In this document: in pieces, positions 1-7,763 of the stretch
Layout of the letters: each line of letters starts with the position of its first letter
Position numbering within the stretch: the first letter of the stretch is position 1
NCBI GenBank assembly: GCA_019232645.1
Contig: JAFANO010000133.1
Location: 1-15,684 of the forward strand
Source of the DNA: Planctomycetaceae bacterium
Lineage (GTDB): Bacteria; Planctomycetota; Planctomycetia; Isosphaerales; Isosphaeraceae
Direction: 5' to 3'
DNA: 15,684 nucleotides
The notes under the pieces: model-generated
Told to the model about the DNA's origin: nothing
Seen by the model: only the letters and a program-made list of their open reading frames with translations
The model's database searches: none
Made by a program: the position numbers and the translations under genes

Positions 1-278
1 TCTCCGGATCTCGAATTCGAGATTTCGAATTTCCCATCGGCGGACCAGGTGCACGAAATATCCCTGGAACCCGTCTGAGGGGTTTTCCGCGATCGCATCT
101 CCGGGCCACATGGGGGGCGAGAGTGATCAGGCAAGGGAGCGAGCACGAATTCTCCCTCCTGAAACGACCGACGCTCTTCCGGTGTCTCGGGGGGTTGGCG
201 CCCTGGGAACGGCGTAGCGTCCGCGATCGAAACTCACCCGGCCCGACCGCCGATGCAACCACCGCGCCCCGGCTCGGG
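1..278. other. Non-coding region upstream of the cysteine desulfurase, with a 16-bp palindrome
   Basis: I see no credible gene here. The open frames that cross it are continuations of frames antiparallel or shifted to the desulfurase and have Arg/Pro/Gly-rich, non-protein-like translations. At 8-23 there is a perfect 16-bp palindrome, ATCTCGAA followed by TTCGAGAT, and then a T-rich stretch (23-33). It could be the end of an upstream transcript or an operator. An 8-bp palindrome GCGATCGC lies at 89-96. The rest holds nothing I recognise until the promoter at 279. Confidence 0.5.
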
Positions 279-307
279 TTGAAACCGGGGGAGATGCCCC
301 CTACCAT
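279..307 (+). promoter_or_regulatory. Predicted sigma70-type promoter of the Fe-S gene pair
   Basis: The -35 box TTGAAA (279-284, five of six matches to TTGACA) is separated by exactly 17 bases from the -10 box TACCAT (302-307, four of six matches to TATAAT). Transcription would start near 313-315 and leave a leader of about 60 bases before the GTG start at 373. The TTG codon at 307 overlaps the -10 box, so it would not be in the transcript. This supports the downstream start for the desulfurase. The promoter is predicted from sequence only. Confidence 0.5.
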
Positions 308-326
308 TGAAGATACCGAGGACTCA

Positions 327-362
327 TCCCCCGGAACCCGGCACAGGAGAGAAATCGGGGGA
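327..362 (+). promoter_or_regulatory. Leader hairpin that could mask the desulfurase ribosome binding site
   Basis: TCCCCCG (327-333) is perfectly complementary to CGGGGGA (356-362). The second arm is most of the Shine-Dalgarno-like GGGGGAG that lies about 10 bases before the GTG at 373. Pairing would close a 22-base loop and hide the ribosome binding site. The arms are short and G/C-only, so chance pairing is possible in this composition. Confidence 0.25.
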
Positions 363-372
363 GAATCCCGAC

Positions 373-1563
373 GTGGTGACGCCGCCGATCTACCTCGACA
401 ACCATGCGACGACGCGCGTCGACCCCCGCGTGGTCGAGGCGATGCTCCCTTATTTTTCCACGACTTACGGCAATCCCGCGAGCGTCTCGCACCGGTTCGG
501 CTGGGACGCCGCCGCGGCGGTCGACCGCGCCCGCGAGCAGGTCGCCACGCTGATCGGCGCCGAGTCGAAGGAGGTCGTCTTCACCTCGGGTGCGACCGAG
601 GCGAACAACCTGGCGATCAAAGGAGCGCTGGCCCACCTCAAGCGGAAGGGCAACCATCTGGTCACCGCCGCGACCGAGCACCGGGCCGTCCTCGACCCGA
701 TGAAGCGGCTGGCGCGCGAGGGCTGGGACCTGACGGTCGTCGCGTGCGACGAGCATGGCATGGTCTCGGCCGAGGCGGTCGAGGCCGCGCTGACCGACCG
801 GACCATCCTGGTCTCGGTCATGGCTGCCAACAACGAGGTCGGCACGCTCAACCCCATCAGCGCCATCGGCCAGCTCTGCCATGCCCGCGGCGTCCTCTTC
901 CACACCGATGCCACCCAGGCCGTCGGCAAGGTCCCGCTGGACGTCCGCCAGGACGCGATCGACCTGCTCAGCCTCTCGGCGCACAAATTATACGGCCCGA
1001 AGGGGATCGGCGCGCTGTACGTCCGCAGGCGCGACCCGCTGGTCCGCCTGACGCCGCTGCTCGACGGCGGCGGCCACGAGCGCGGGCTCCGGAGCGGGAC
1101 GATCGCCGTGCCGCTGGTCGTCGGCCTGGGCGAGGCCGCGGACCTGGCCCGGCGCGAGCGGCCCGAGGAGTCGGCGCGGCTGCGGGGGCTCCGCGAGCGG
1201 CTCCACGCCGGCCTGGCCGCCCGGGTCGAGGCGATCGTGCTCAACGGCCACCCGACGCTCCGGCTGCCGGGCAACCTGAACCTGAGCTTCGCCTATGTCG
1301 ACGGCGAGGCGCTGATGATGGCCATGCGCGACGTGGCCGTCAGCTCGGGCTCGGCATGCACGTCGGCCAACCCCGAGCCGAGCCACGTGCTGACGGCGAT
1401 GGGCCGCGACGAGGACATGGCCCGCGCCAGCCTCCGGTTCGGCCTGGGGCGGTTCACCACCGCCGAGGAGATCGATTACGCCGTCGACGCCGTGGCCGAC
1501 GCCGTCGCGCGGCTCCGGACCCACAGCGCCGCCTGGACGACCCGGGATCGCGTGGAGATTTGA
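373..1563 (+). CDS. iscS: Cysteine desulfurase (IscS/NifS group I)
   Basis: This is a PLP-dependent class V aminotransferase-fold enzyme that takes sulfur from L-cysteine as a persulfide for Fe-S cluster assembly or thiolation. The 396-residue product starts [14 protein letters not shown], the usual N-terminus of the family. Visible motifs are [15 protein letters not shown], the TEHRAVLDP histidine that stacks on [13 protein letters not shown], and [10 protein letters not shown]. The Schiff-base lysine is in [12 protein letters not shown] (Lys205). [12 protein letters not shown] follows, and then [17 protein letters not shown] with catalytic Cys329 in a long, group I-type loop. I chose GTG 373 (376 is also possible) because it has GGGGGAG about 10 bases upstream and fits the family's N-terminus; an upstream TTG at 307 lies in the predicted promoter. 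It is followed after 90 bases by an A-type carrier gene, probably co-transcribed. IscS and NifS cannot be separated reliably without a tree. Confidence 0.93.
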   Translation: MVTPPIYLDNHATTRVDPRVVEAMLPYFSTTYGNPASVSHRFGWDAAAAVDRAREQVATLIGAESKEVVFTSGATEANNLAIKGALAHLKRKGNHLVTAATEHRAVLDPMKRLAREGWDLTVVACDEHGMVSAEAVEAALTDRTILVSVMAANNEVGTLNPISAIGQLCHARGVLFHTDATQAVGKVPLDVRQDAIDLLSLSAHKLYGPKGIGALYVRRRDPLVRLTPLLDGGGHERGLRSGTIAVPLVVGLGEAADLARRERPEESARLRGLRERLHAGLAARVEAIVLNGHPTLRLPGNLNLSFAYVDGEALMMAMRDVAVSSGSACTSANPEPSHVLTAMGRDEDMARASLRFGLGRFTTAEEIDYAVDAVADAVARLRTHSAAWTTRDRVEI

Positions 1564-1653
1564 CCGTGGGGGTATGATTACCAGTGATCACCGGCGACCC
1601 CCCTATTTCTTGTCGAGCCGGGCGCGTCGGGTACCGAAAAGGAGATTCGTCTG

Positions 1654-1983
1654 ATGTCTGTGACCCTGAGCGAGAAGGCCGCCACCGAAGTCAAGAAGAT
1701 CATCACCGAGCAGAACCTCCCCGAGAGTACCGTCCTGCGGGTCGGCGTCCAGGGCGGCGGCTGCAGCGGTTTTTCCTATAGCCTGAACTTCGACACCACC
1801 ACCAGCGAGCGCGACCGGATCATCGATACCTTCGGCGTCAAGCTCGCCGTGGACAAGAAGTTCGACCCCTACCTCGACGGTACCGTCGTCGACTTCTACG
1901 ACGGCCTGGAGAAGCGCGGGTTCGTTTTCAACAACCCCAACGTCGTCAAGTCGTGCGGCTGCGGCAGCTCGTTCCAGGTCTGA
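1654..1983 (+). CDS. iscA: A-type iron-sulfur carrier protein (IscA/HesB/ErpA family)
   Basis: This small carrier (109 aa, typical length) receives Fe or Fe-S clusters and delivers them to target apoproteins. The three invariant cysteines are present: Cys37 in [10 protein letters not shown] and Cys101 and Cys103 in the C-terminal SCGCGSSF. The family's core around [23 protein letters not shown] is also clear. The start is well supported by AAAAGGAG at 1637-1644, ten bases before ATG 1654. It lies 90 bases after the cysteine desulfurase on the same strand, which fits sulfur donor and cluster carrier made together. No IscU/SufU scaffold, HscA/HscB or ferredoxin gene is seen nearby. The exact member (IscA, ErpA or SufA) cannot be told from sequence alone; HesB/IscA-like is safe. 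Confidence 0.93.
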   Translation: MSVTLSEKAATEVKKIITEQNLPESTVLRVGVQGGGCSGFSYSLNFDTTTSERDRIIDTFGVKLAVDKKFDPYLDGTVVDFYDGLEKRGFVFNNPNVVKSCGCGSSFQV

Positions 1984-2008
1984 ACGACGCGACGTTCGAG
2001 GAGATTCT

Positions 2009-2031
2009 CGGGGTGGGTTCGGCCCACCCCG
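2009..2031 (+). terminator. Hairpin terminator after the A-type carrier gene
   Basis: CGGGGTGGG (2009-2017) pairs perfectly with CCCACCCCG (2023-2031), giving a 9-bp G/C-rich stem with a 5-base loop (TTCGG), 25 bases after the stop codon. Only a short TTT follows, so the U-tract is poor, as is usual in high-GC genomes. The site lies between convergent genes. Confidence 0.65.
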
Positions 2032-2085
2032 TTTACTCGGTGCTTGGTCCTTGAAGGATGGGGACCGTGCATATCGCCTCGGGCA

Positions 2086-2133
2086 CGGACCGCCCGGTCC
2101 GAGGCCGTGAGGACTGTGCGCCGGATGATCCGG
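2086..2133 (-). terminator. Two short palindromes in the convergent intergenic gap, possible terminator for the dehydrogenase
   Basis: CGGACC (2086-2091) pairs with GGTCCG (2096-2101) across a GCCC loop. A 13-base palindrome CCGGAT-G-ATCCGG lies at 2121-2133, 26 bases beyond the minus-strand stop at 2159. Neither has a U-tract. Their place in the 175-base gap between convergent genes suggests transcript ends, but this is weak evidence. Confidence 0.35.
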
Positions 2134-2158
2134 ACCGCGGGCGTCTCTCCCCCTCGGC

Positions 2159-3142
2159 TCACCAGTTCCAGCTCGCGGCCAGTTCGTCGTTGACGACGCA
2201 CCCCGCCGGCCATTGCCCACGGGAGAGCGTGACGATGCAGCGGGCGGCCATCTCGGCCATGTCGGCCATGGCCCGGACGTCGATGCCGCCGACGTGCGGG
2301 CTGAAGACGACGTTGGAGAGGCCGAGTAAGGGGTTGTCGGGCTCGGGGGGCTCGTCGTTGAGGACGTCGAGGCCCGCGCCGGCGAGGTGGCCCGAGGCCA
2401 GCGCCTCGGCCAGGTCGGCCTCGACGACCAGCCCGCCACGCGCCGTGTTGATCAGGTACGAGCCCGGACGCATCCGTGCCAGGGTCGCGCGGTCGAACAG
2501 CCCACGGGTCTGGACCGTCAGCGGCAGGTGGAGGCTCACGACGTCGGACTCGGCCAGCAGCGCGTCGAGGTCGAGCCGGACGATGCTGTGGCGGGCATCG
2601 AAGTCGGCGTCGGCCAGGGTATCGTGGCCGACGACGCGCATGCCGAAGGCCAGCGCTCGGGTCGCGACCGCGCGACCGATCCGGCCCAGGCCGACCAGGC
2701 CCAGCGTCTTGCCCCGGAGCGGCTGCACCAGTGCCCGGCTCCAGCCGCCGGCGCGGATGATCGTGTCGTTGCTGACGACGCCGCGGGTCAGCGCCAGCAT
2801 GAGCGCGAACGTCTGCTCGGCGACGCTCTCGTGGTTGGTGCCCGGCGTGATCACGACGGCGATCCGCCGCGCGGTGGCGGCAGCGACGTCCACCGCGTCG
2901 TAGCCGACCCCCGTCCGCGCGATCACGCGGAGCCTCGGGGCCAGGTCGAGCAACTCGGCCGTGATCCGCTCACCGGCGGCGAGCATGGCGTCGACCTCGG
3001 GCAGTGTGGCGCGCAAGTCGGCCACGGTCAGGGTCTGATCCCCGGGCGGGTCGATCGGCCGGAACCCCGCGGCCTCTAAGATCTCACGAAACGGCCCGGG
3101 ACGGCCGCGGAGCGACGTGGGGCCGATGAGGACGTTTGGCAT
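2159..3142 (-). CDS. D-2-hydroxyacid dehydrogenase, phosphoglycerate dehydrogenase type
   Basis: This is an NAD(P)-dependent oxidoreductase of the D-isomer 2-hydroxyacid dehydrogenase family, 327 aa. The Rossmann motif GLGRIG is at residues 151-156 (context KTLGLVGLGRIGRAVA). The catalytic triad is Arg235 in LINTARGGLV, Glu264 in LNDEPPEP, and His283 in FSPHVGG. The N-terminal substrate domain carries ARTGVGYDAVDV. It lacks the C-terminal ACT/regulatory domains of long SerA proteins, so it resembles short phosphoglycerate, hydroxypyruvate or glyoxylate reductases; the substrate cannot be assigned. ATG 3142 begins MPNVLIGPTS, but I see no Shine-Dalgarno upstream. It lies on the same strand as the malonate operon, 163 bases downstream of mdcH, and probably has its own transcript. 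Nothing links it to malonate metabolism. Confidence 0.88.
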   Translation of the reverse strand: MPNVLIGPTSLRGRPGPFREILEAAGFRPIDPPGDQTLTVADLRATLPEVDAMLAAGERITAELLDLAPRLRVIARTGVGYDAVDVAAATARRIAVVITPGTNHESVAEQTFALMLALTRGVVSNDTIIRAGGWSRALVQPLRGKTLGLVGLGRIGRAVATRALAFGMRVVGHDTLADADFDARHSIVRLDLDALLAESDVVSLHLPLTVQTRGLFDRATLARMRPGSYLINTARGGLVVEADLAEALASGHLAGAGLDVLNDEPPEPDNPLLGLSNVVFSPHVGGIDVRAMADMAEMAARCIVTLSRGQWPAGCVVNDELAASWNW

Positions 3143-3305
3143 GACAGAGTATTGAACCGCCCGGACGCCGCCTCGCCAAGGGGGGACCGAAATTCTCCCA
3201 GGGGAAGAGATCGCCCCCTATCTCCAAGAGTCAGTTTGCGAGGGCACCCTATGATAGACAATGACGCCAGAACCCGAGCGGGAGATGAAGCGATTTACCT
3301 GAAGC
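3143..3305. other. Gap between the malonate operon and the dehydrogenase
   Basis: I find no gene and no strong hairpin. AGGGG (3200-3204) could pair with CCCCT (3215-3219), but this is too weak to call a terminator. A TTGCGA...TATGAT pair on the plus strand has an 8-base spacer and was not accepted as a promoter. Read-through from mdcH into the dehydrogenase cannot be excluded. Confidence 0.4.
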
Positions 3306-4250
3306 TCAATAGTGTGCCTCATCCAGGCGGCGCTCGCGCTCCGCTAAGATGGCGATCGTCTCCAGCCGCGCATCTTCCGCTGCAACCACGCGTGCGTCGG
3401 GGAAGGCGGCGGTGGCGAGTCCGGTCAAGGTATGTCCTGGCGGCATTTCGATGAATAACCGCACACCCAACTCGAAAAGCACCGTCGTCGCGTCGTGCCA
3501 ACGGACCGCATACATCACGTTCCGGGCGAGGTCGTCCCGAATGACGTCGCGGTCACGCGTGACGCGGGCGCGGCGGTTGGTGACATACGGTATGCGCGGC
3601 TCCGCGACCACGACATCCGCCATGGCACGCTCAAGTTCCACAGCTACAGGTTCGAGCAGCCGACAGTGCGAGGGTACAGTGACCGCCATGCGCTCGGCCT
3701 TGCGCGCGCCCGCGCTGCGCGCCCGCCCCAGCGCGGCCTGGAGGCCCGCTTCCGCGCCGGCGATCACGAACTGCGTGGGAGCGTTGAGATTGGCGAGGTA
3801 GACAGGCGCCTCCGGGGTGCTGACCTGTTCGACGAGGGTAGAGATACTTCGCTCGTCCAGGCCGACGATGGCGGCCAGGCCATAGCCATGGGGGTAGACG
3901 CGCTCCATCATTGCTCCGCGTAAGCGAACCAGTCGGAGCGCGTCCGCGAACTGCAAAGCGCCGCAAACGACCGCTGCGGTGAATGCCCCCACCGATAATC
4001 CGGCGACCGCCTGCGGCTCGACGCCTCGAGTGCCGATGGCCCGCGCTATGGCGACACCCGCGATGACACAGGTGAGCTGCACAGCGACCGTGGACGCGAG
4101 TGCCGCCTCGCTATCCAGCTCGAACACGTCCTGACCAAGTACGTGGCTGGCCTCCTCCAGCGCGGCGGTAACCGGTTTATGGTCGGGTAGCCGGTGCAGG
4201 AAGCCGGGCGTCTGCGCCCCCTGTCCGGGAAAGAGGAAGGCGATGCTCAT
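3306..4250 (-). CDS. mdcH: Malonate decarboxylase epsilon subunit, malonyl-CoA:ACP transacylase MdcH
   Basis: This FabD-like acyltransferase (314 aa from ATG 4250) transfers malonyl from malonyl-CoA to the MdcC carrier and so primes the enzyme for its first cycle. Visible motifs are FLFPGQGAQTPG near the N-terminus, the nucleophile Ser86 in AGLSVGAF, Arg111 in VRLRGAMME, and the catalytic His195 in VPSHCRLL. ATG 4250 overlaps the TGA of mdcG (ATGA, 4247-4250), which points to translational coupling and argues against an upstream in-frame start at 4283. The context as last gene of an mdcABCDEFGH operon separates it from the FabD of fatty-acid synthesis. All catalytic residues are intact. Confidence 0.93.
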   Translation of the reverse strand: MSIAFLFPGQGAQTPGFLHRLPDHKPVTAALEEASHVLGQDVFELDSEAALASTVAVQLTCVIAGVAIARAIGTRGVEPQAVAGLSVGAFTAAVVCGALQFADALRLVRLRGAMMERVYPHGYGLAAIVGLDERSISTLVEQVSTPEAPVYLANLNAPTQFVIAGAEAGLQAALGRARSAGARKAERMAVTVPSHCRLLEPVAVELERAMADVVVAEPRIPYVTNRRARVTRDRDVIRDDLARNVMYAVRWHDATTVLFELGVRLFIEMPPGHTLTGLATAAFPDARVVAAEDARLETIAILAERERRLDEAHY

Positions 4251-4942
4251 GAGAGATCTTCCCTGCCGATTTCCGGTCTCCACGGGTCTGCCACGAGTCG
4301 CGGGCCGTCCAGGGTCCGAAGCATGATCCTGGTCGCACCGGCGGCGTATTCGACGAGCGCCACGCCCCCGGCCGGTGTCTCCACCTGCACGTCGATGCGG
4401 ATCGGCATCATGGCGAAAGCCACGACCAGCGCCCGGGCCGTCTCTCGCGGCAATTCGTTCGCGGCCCGCAGCACCAGGTCGAGATCACTGGTGGCGGTGA
4501 CGCAAGGCGTACGGCTGGCCAGTTCGTAGCCCATGCTGCCGGCAGGTCCCCACGTCAATCCGAATGCCTCCATCAAAGATTGGGCACGGTCGAGCGCGGC
4601 GAAATGAGGCAAGTCGCGGCGGCGCGGGGCCTCTCGCCATGCACACCGGCCCGTCAAATCTTCCGGACGGATGCGCGACGCGACGGCTTGGGGCGGAAGC
4701 CAAGCTGCGAAGCGATCGCGGCGAGAGGGGCCGCGCACGCCTACGGGCAACCAGCCGCTTCGCTGGCGTGTGCGCCTCACGACCACCAGCGGCGCGCGGG
4801 CGAGGCAGCCTTGCACCCAATCAGGGGCCGGGACCTCGCCGACCAGGGCATCCCTACGTCTGAGCTCCACGAGGTCGTGGGGACGCGCATCCTCGCCGAG
4901 CCGGAGCGCCGGCCCACCGCGTTCGCCGCTGTCGTTCTTCAT
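4247..4942 (-). CDS. mdcG: Malonate decarboxylase holo-ACP synthase MdcG (phosphoribosyl-dephospho-CoA transferase)
   Basis: This enzyme attaches the 2'-(5''-phosphoribosyl)-3'-dephospho-CoA prosthetic group to apo-MdcC. It is a nucleotidyltransferase-like protein of 231 aa. The signature GSMGYELAS (Gly135-Ser136) followed by TSDLDLVL, with Asp153 and Asp155 as the expected metal-binding pair, matches the MdcG motif. The N-terminal half carries PHDLVELR and is otherwise poorly conserved. GAAGGG at 4950-4955 stands 7 bases before ATG 4942. The gene begins 22 bases after mdcF and ends in an ATGA overlap with mdcH. The two aspartates are present, so the protein is probably active. Confidence 0.9.
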   Translation of the reverse strand: MKNDSGERGGPALRLGEDARPHDLVELRRRDALVGEVPAPDWVQGCLARAPLVVVRRTRQRSGWLPVGVRGPSRRDRFAAWLPPQAVASRIRPEDLTGRCAWREAPRRRDLPHFAALDRAQSLMEAFGLTWGPAGSMGYELASRTPCVTATSDLDLVLRAANELPRETARALVVAFAMMPIRIDVQVETPAGGVALVEYAAGATRIMLRTLDGPRLVADPWRPEIGREDLS

Positions 4943-4964
4943 GGTCCTACCCTTCGACCGGCGA

Positions 4965-5909
4965 TCAATACCGCGCCACGAGCATGATGGTCGCGGCCAG
5001 CGAGATCACGGAGAAGAGCGACGACGCGATCAGGGTCGACCCGGCCTCTTCGCTCCTCACGCCGTAGCCGACGCCGAAGACCACGCCGAAAAAGCCCGCA
5101 GGGATGGCAATCAACAGGATGGCCTGGCCGGCGATGGGCTCCGGGATGACGAGCAGGCGCACGACCCCCCAGGCCATCAGCGGCTGCAGCACGTTCTTCA
5201 GCAGCACTCCAGTGATCACATCAAGATTAATACGCAGGCGTTGCGCGGACAAGATCACGCCCGTCAGGAACAGCGAGGCGCCGGCGGTGGCTTTGCCGAT
5301 CAGATCGAGCATGCGCCCCACCACGTCGGGCATGGGGACGTTGCTGAGCGCCACGATCACGCCGAGCATCGGTGCCCAGAAGATCGGGCGCCGCAGGGAT
5401 TTGACCGTCGCTTTGAGAAAGCGCCGCACGGGCGATTCCGACACATCCTTTGATGTGGCGTTTTCGAGAAGGACCAGCGTCAGCGGTGTCACGGTGACCG
5501 CCCCGACGGCGATTGCCACGGCAACGCTGAGCGCGCTTTGCGAACCGTACACGCTCCCCAACAACGGGAGGCCGACGGAGGCGTAGTTGGGCAGGGCCAC
5601 CGTCAGCGTCTGCACCGCGGCCTTGCCCGGCTCCACGCGGAACACCCGGTGCTGAAGCAGGAGCTCCACCACGAAGATGATGAGCATGGCGAGGGTCAGG
5701 ACCAGCATCAGCTTGCCGTTCTCGATGATCACTCGCTGCGGCGTCCGCGAGATGGCCGTGAAGAGAGCTGCCGGCAGGGCGAATGTCATGACCAGGACAT
5801 TGAGATTCGCCACGTTGAGATTGTCGACCAAGCGCCGACGGCCGGCGAAGTACCCGAGATACATGACGAAGAACACCGGCGCGAGCGCGTTGAGAATCAT
5901 GATTTCCAT
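4965..5909 (-). CDS. mdcF: AEC-family malonate transporter MdcF
   Basis: This hydrophobic integral membrane protein (314 aa) belongs to the auxin efflux carrier family, with about ten membrane segments in the usual 5+5 layout. The N-terminal MILNALAPVFFVMYLGYFAGRR and the core LPNYASVGLPLL are typical. Its place between mdcE and mdcG matches the mdcF carrier of Klebsiella-type operons, so malonate import is the likely role; some other operons use the unrelated MdcL/MdcM instead. I chose ATG 5909 over an upstream ATG at 5942 because AGGGGG lies 8 bases before it (5918-5923) and the first membrane segment begins at once. It is separated from mdcE by 160 bases, the longest gap in the operon. Confidence 0.88.
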   Translation of the reverse strand: MEIMILNALAPVFFVMYLGYFAGRRRLVDNLNVANLNVLVMTFALPAALFTAISRTPQRVIIENGKLMLVLTLAMLIIFVVELLLQHRVFRVEPGKAAVQTLTVALPNYASVGLPLLGSVYGSQSALSVAVAIAVGAVTVTPLTLVLLENATSKDVSESPVRRFLKATVKSLRRPIFWAPMLGVIVALSNVPMPDVVGRMLDLIGKATAGASLFLTGVILSAQRLRINLDVITGVLLKNVLQPLMAWGVVRLLVIPEPIAGQAILLIAIPAGFFGVVFGVGYGVRSEEAGSTLIASSLFSVISLAATIMLVARY

Positions 5910-6069
5910 GGGGCAGACCCCCTGATTTACGTGGGGAGTCACTTGTCCAGAAGGTCCGAATCCTCTTCTCGAATACCGGACGCAGGATCAGCGGCACTCA
6001 TTGGCCGCCTGGGTGCGGAAGCATCTGGGCACCAATCCTCCCCTTGTTGGCCTTGAGAGGTGGTTCCGA
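5910..6069. other. 160-base gap inside the malonate operon (mdcE-mdcF)
   Basis: No gene, no clear promoter and no strong hairpin was found here. It stands out because every other junction in the operon is between a 4-base overlap and a 22-base gap. The carrier gene mdcF may have been added separately or may have its own promoter; the sequence does not decide this. Confidence 0.4.
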
Positions 6070-6900
6070 TCAGGCGACCGACCACTGTTCCGTCAGCCGT
6101 CGACGGACCTCGATGGAAGCGGCGCGGTTTTCCTCCGCCGCGGCAGACGAGAGGCGGCTGCGAAGATCGTTCGGGCTCGATCGGGCGTCAGAAACCGCCG
6201 CGATGAGCTCTCCGCGAATCCGCTCGACCTCGCCGGCGGAGGGCGCGTCGGCATTCACGCCCTCGATCAGCTTGTGGAGCAGGCCAAGTTTGGCGTAAGT
6301 GCGGATGTCATACGACATCGGCAGGATCGTCTCGCCGAGCTCCTCGAGCTCGGCCACGCCCCGCAAGGTCACGCGCGCGGCGGCCTCCTTGCCCATGGCA
6401 TGGACCAGCACCCCCGGGTCATCCAGCGCGAGGATGCGGTTGGCCTGATAGCCATGCGCCAAGAACGCGCCGGACATGGCCCGCCCCACCAGCAAGGCGA
6501 TCACGGGATGCCCGGCGAGGCGCGCCGTGGCGTAAGCGTCGGCCGCCGCCGCGCAGGCGAGATGGATGCCGAGCAGCTCTTCGCGCCGGCCATAGGCTTG
6601 GCTGGTCACGTCGACCAGGGCGATGATGGGACGGCGCGTGCCGTTCGCATCGGCATCGATGGTTTCGCGGACGTATTTCGCAAGGGTCCACGCCTCTTGG
6701 AGGCCGACTTCGCCGCCGCGGGCGCGAGGGAAGCGGTTCTGCGGATCGGGCACCACCGCCAGGAAGCGCGCCGTTTCCTTGCCCAAAGGCGCGTCTCCCC
6801 GCCGGACGGATGCCGGACCGCCCGGCACGAGGCCGTTCCGGCCGGTCAGTGCCTGGAACCAAATCTGGCCGCGGCTCTCGACCCTGCATTCGCCGTTCAT
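6070..6900 (-). CDS. mdcE: Malonate decarboxylase gamma subunit MdcE
   Basis: MdcE (276 aa) is one of the two carboxyltransferase-fold subunits of the biotin-independent malonyl-S-ACP decarboxylase; with MdcD it forms the catalytic heterodimer releasing CO2. Motifs are VDVTSQAYGRREELLGIHLA (residues 97-116), GRAMSGAFLAHGYQANRILA (139-158) and DDPGVLVHAMG, all typical of MdcE. ATG 6900 overlaps the mdcD stop (ATGA, 6897-6900) and has AAGGAG 7 bases upstream (6908-6913), so I reject an in-frame start at 6921. The C-terminus ends with a charged helical region. In family terms it resembles the second half of acyl-CoA carboxylase beta subunits. Confidence 0.94.
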   Translation of the reverse strand: MNGECRVESRGQIWFQALTGRNGLVPGGPASVRRGDAPLGKETARFLAVVPDPQNRFPRARGGEVGLQEAWTLAKYVRETIDADANGTRRPIIALVDVTSQAYGRREELLGIHLACAAAADAYATARLAGHPVIALLVGRAMSGAFLAHGYQANRILALDDPGVLVHAMGKEAAARVTLRGVAELEELGETILPMSYDIRTYAKLGLLHKLIEGVNADAPSAGEVERIRGELIAAVSDARSSPNDLRSRLSSAAAEENRAASIEVRRRLTEQWSVA

Positions 6901-7763
6901 GCTGTTGCTCCTTGGTCCCACAGCGCGCGAAGGGCCTTGCCGTCGAGCGGCTGCGAGGGATCAATCGCGGCGAGACGTTCGAGGAAGAGCTTCACTTGCT
7001 CGCTCCGGGGCTGTTTCGGCAGCCCGCGCCGGAATGCATCGCGGACGGCCTCGGCGATGGCGACCGCGTCGTCCTCGACCAACGTGTCGGCCAGGCCGAC
7101 CGCGTGCCGCTGCTCGCCGCCGATGAGGCTCCAGATCAGTTGGCGATCCGACGAGTCGAGCTCCTCGATGCCCGCTTCCTGCTCGATGACCTCGGGACCG
7201 TTCATGCCAAGCCGCGCCTGACGTGTCACGATCAGGTGGCTGCACAACGCCGCCGCCAGCGACATGCCGCCGAAGCAGCCCACCATGCCGGAGATGACGG
7301 CGACCACCGGGACGTGGCGGCGCAACGCCACGATGGCGGCCTGGATCTCGGCGATCACCGCCAGCCCCAGATTGGCCTCCTGCAGCCGCACGCCGCCGGT
7401 CTCCAGCAGCAGGACAGGGCGGGTCGGGATGCCTTGTTCGTGGTCCTGACGGGCGAGCTCCAAGGCACAGGCGATCTTGCTCCCGCCGACCTCGCCCATG
7501 CTGCCACCCTGGAAGGCACTCTCGATGGCGGCAATCACAGCAGGCTGACCGTCGATGCGGCCGCGCGCCACGATCACCCCATCGTCCTCCTGCGGCACGA
7601 TGCCCTGCATCGGCAGCCAGGGGGAATGCAGGCGGTCGAACGGCCCCAGCAGCTCGTGGTAGCCGCCGGGATCGAGCAGCGCCTCGGCCCGGTCGCGCGC
7701 CGAGAGCTCGATGAAGCTGCGGCGCTTCAGGAAGCGCTCCAGATCGGGGACGGCGGCACTCAT
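6897..7763 (-). CDS. mdcD: Malonate decarboxylase beta subunit MdcD
   Basis: MdcD (288 aa) is the other subunit of malonyl-S-ACP decarboxylase and has a crotonase/carboxyltransferase fold. Visible motifs are GGSMGEVGGSK (residues 86-96), LETGGVRLQEAN (120-131), and GMVGCFGGMSLAAALCSH (159-176), whose backbone amides are expected to help hold the thioester. The N-terminal FIELSARDRAEALLDPGGYHEL is typical of the subunit. GAGGAG at 7772-7777 lies 8 bases before ATG 7763. The start overlaps the mdcC stop (ATGA, 7760-7763), and the end overlaps mdcE, so the carrier and both decarboxylase subunits are probably made in coupled amounts. Confidence 0.95.
   Translation of the reverse strand: MSAAVPDLERFLKRRSFIELSARDRAEALLDPGGYHELLGPFDRLHSPWLPMQGIVPQEDDGVIVARGRIDGQPAVIAAIESAFQGGSMGEVGGSKIACALELARQDHEQGIPTRPVLLLETGGVRLQEANLGLAVIAEIQAAIVALRRHVPVVAVISGMVGCFGGMSLAAALCSHLIVTRQARLGMNGPEVIEQEAGIEELDSSDRQLIWSLIGGEQRHAVGLADTLVEDDAVAIAEAVRDAFRRGLPKQPRSEQVKLFLERLAAIDPSQPLDGKALRALWDQGATA

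Noticed and set aside
307..372. Upstream TTG start for the cysteine desulfurase
   Set aside because: It overlaps a predicted -10 box and adds 22 residues unlike the family's N-terminus; GTG 373 has a better placed RBS.
123..1577. 484-aa plus-strand open frame over the desulfurase
   Set aside because: Its translation is an Arg/Gly/Pro-rich shadow of the real iscS frame, with no family features and no plausible start signal.
1560..1578. TTGACC and TATGAT as a promoter for the A-type carrier gene
   Set aside because: The spacer is only 7 bases. Co-transcription with the desulfurase is simpler.
3236..3255. TTGCGA and TATGAT as a plus-strand promoter
   Set aside because: The spacer is only 8 bases and no plus-strand gene follows.
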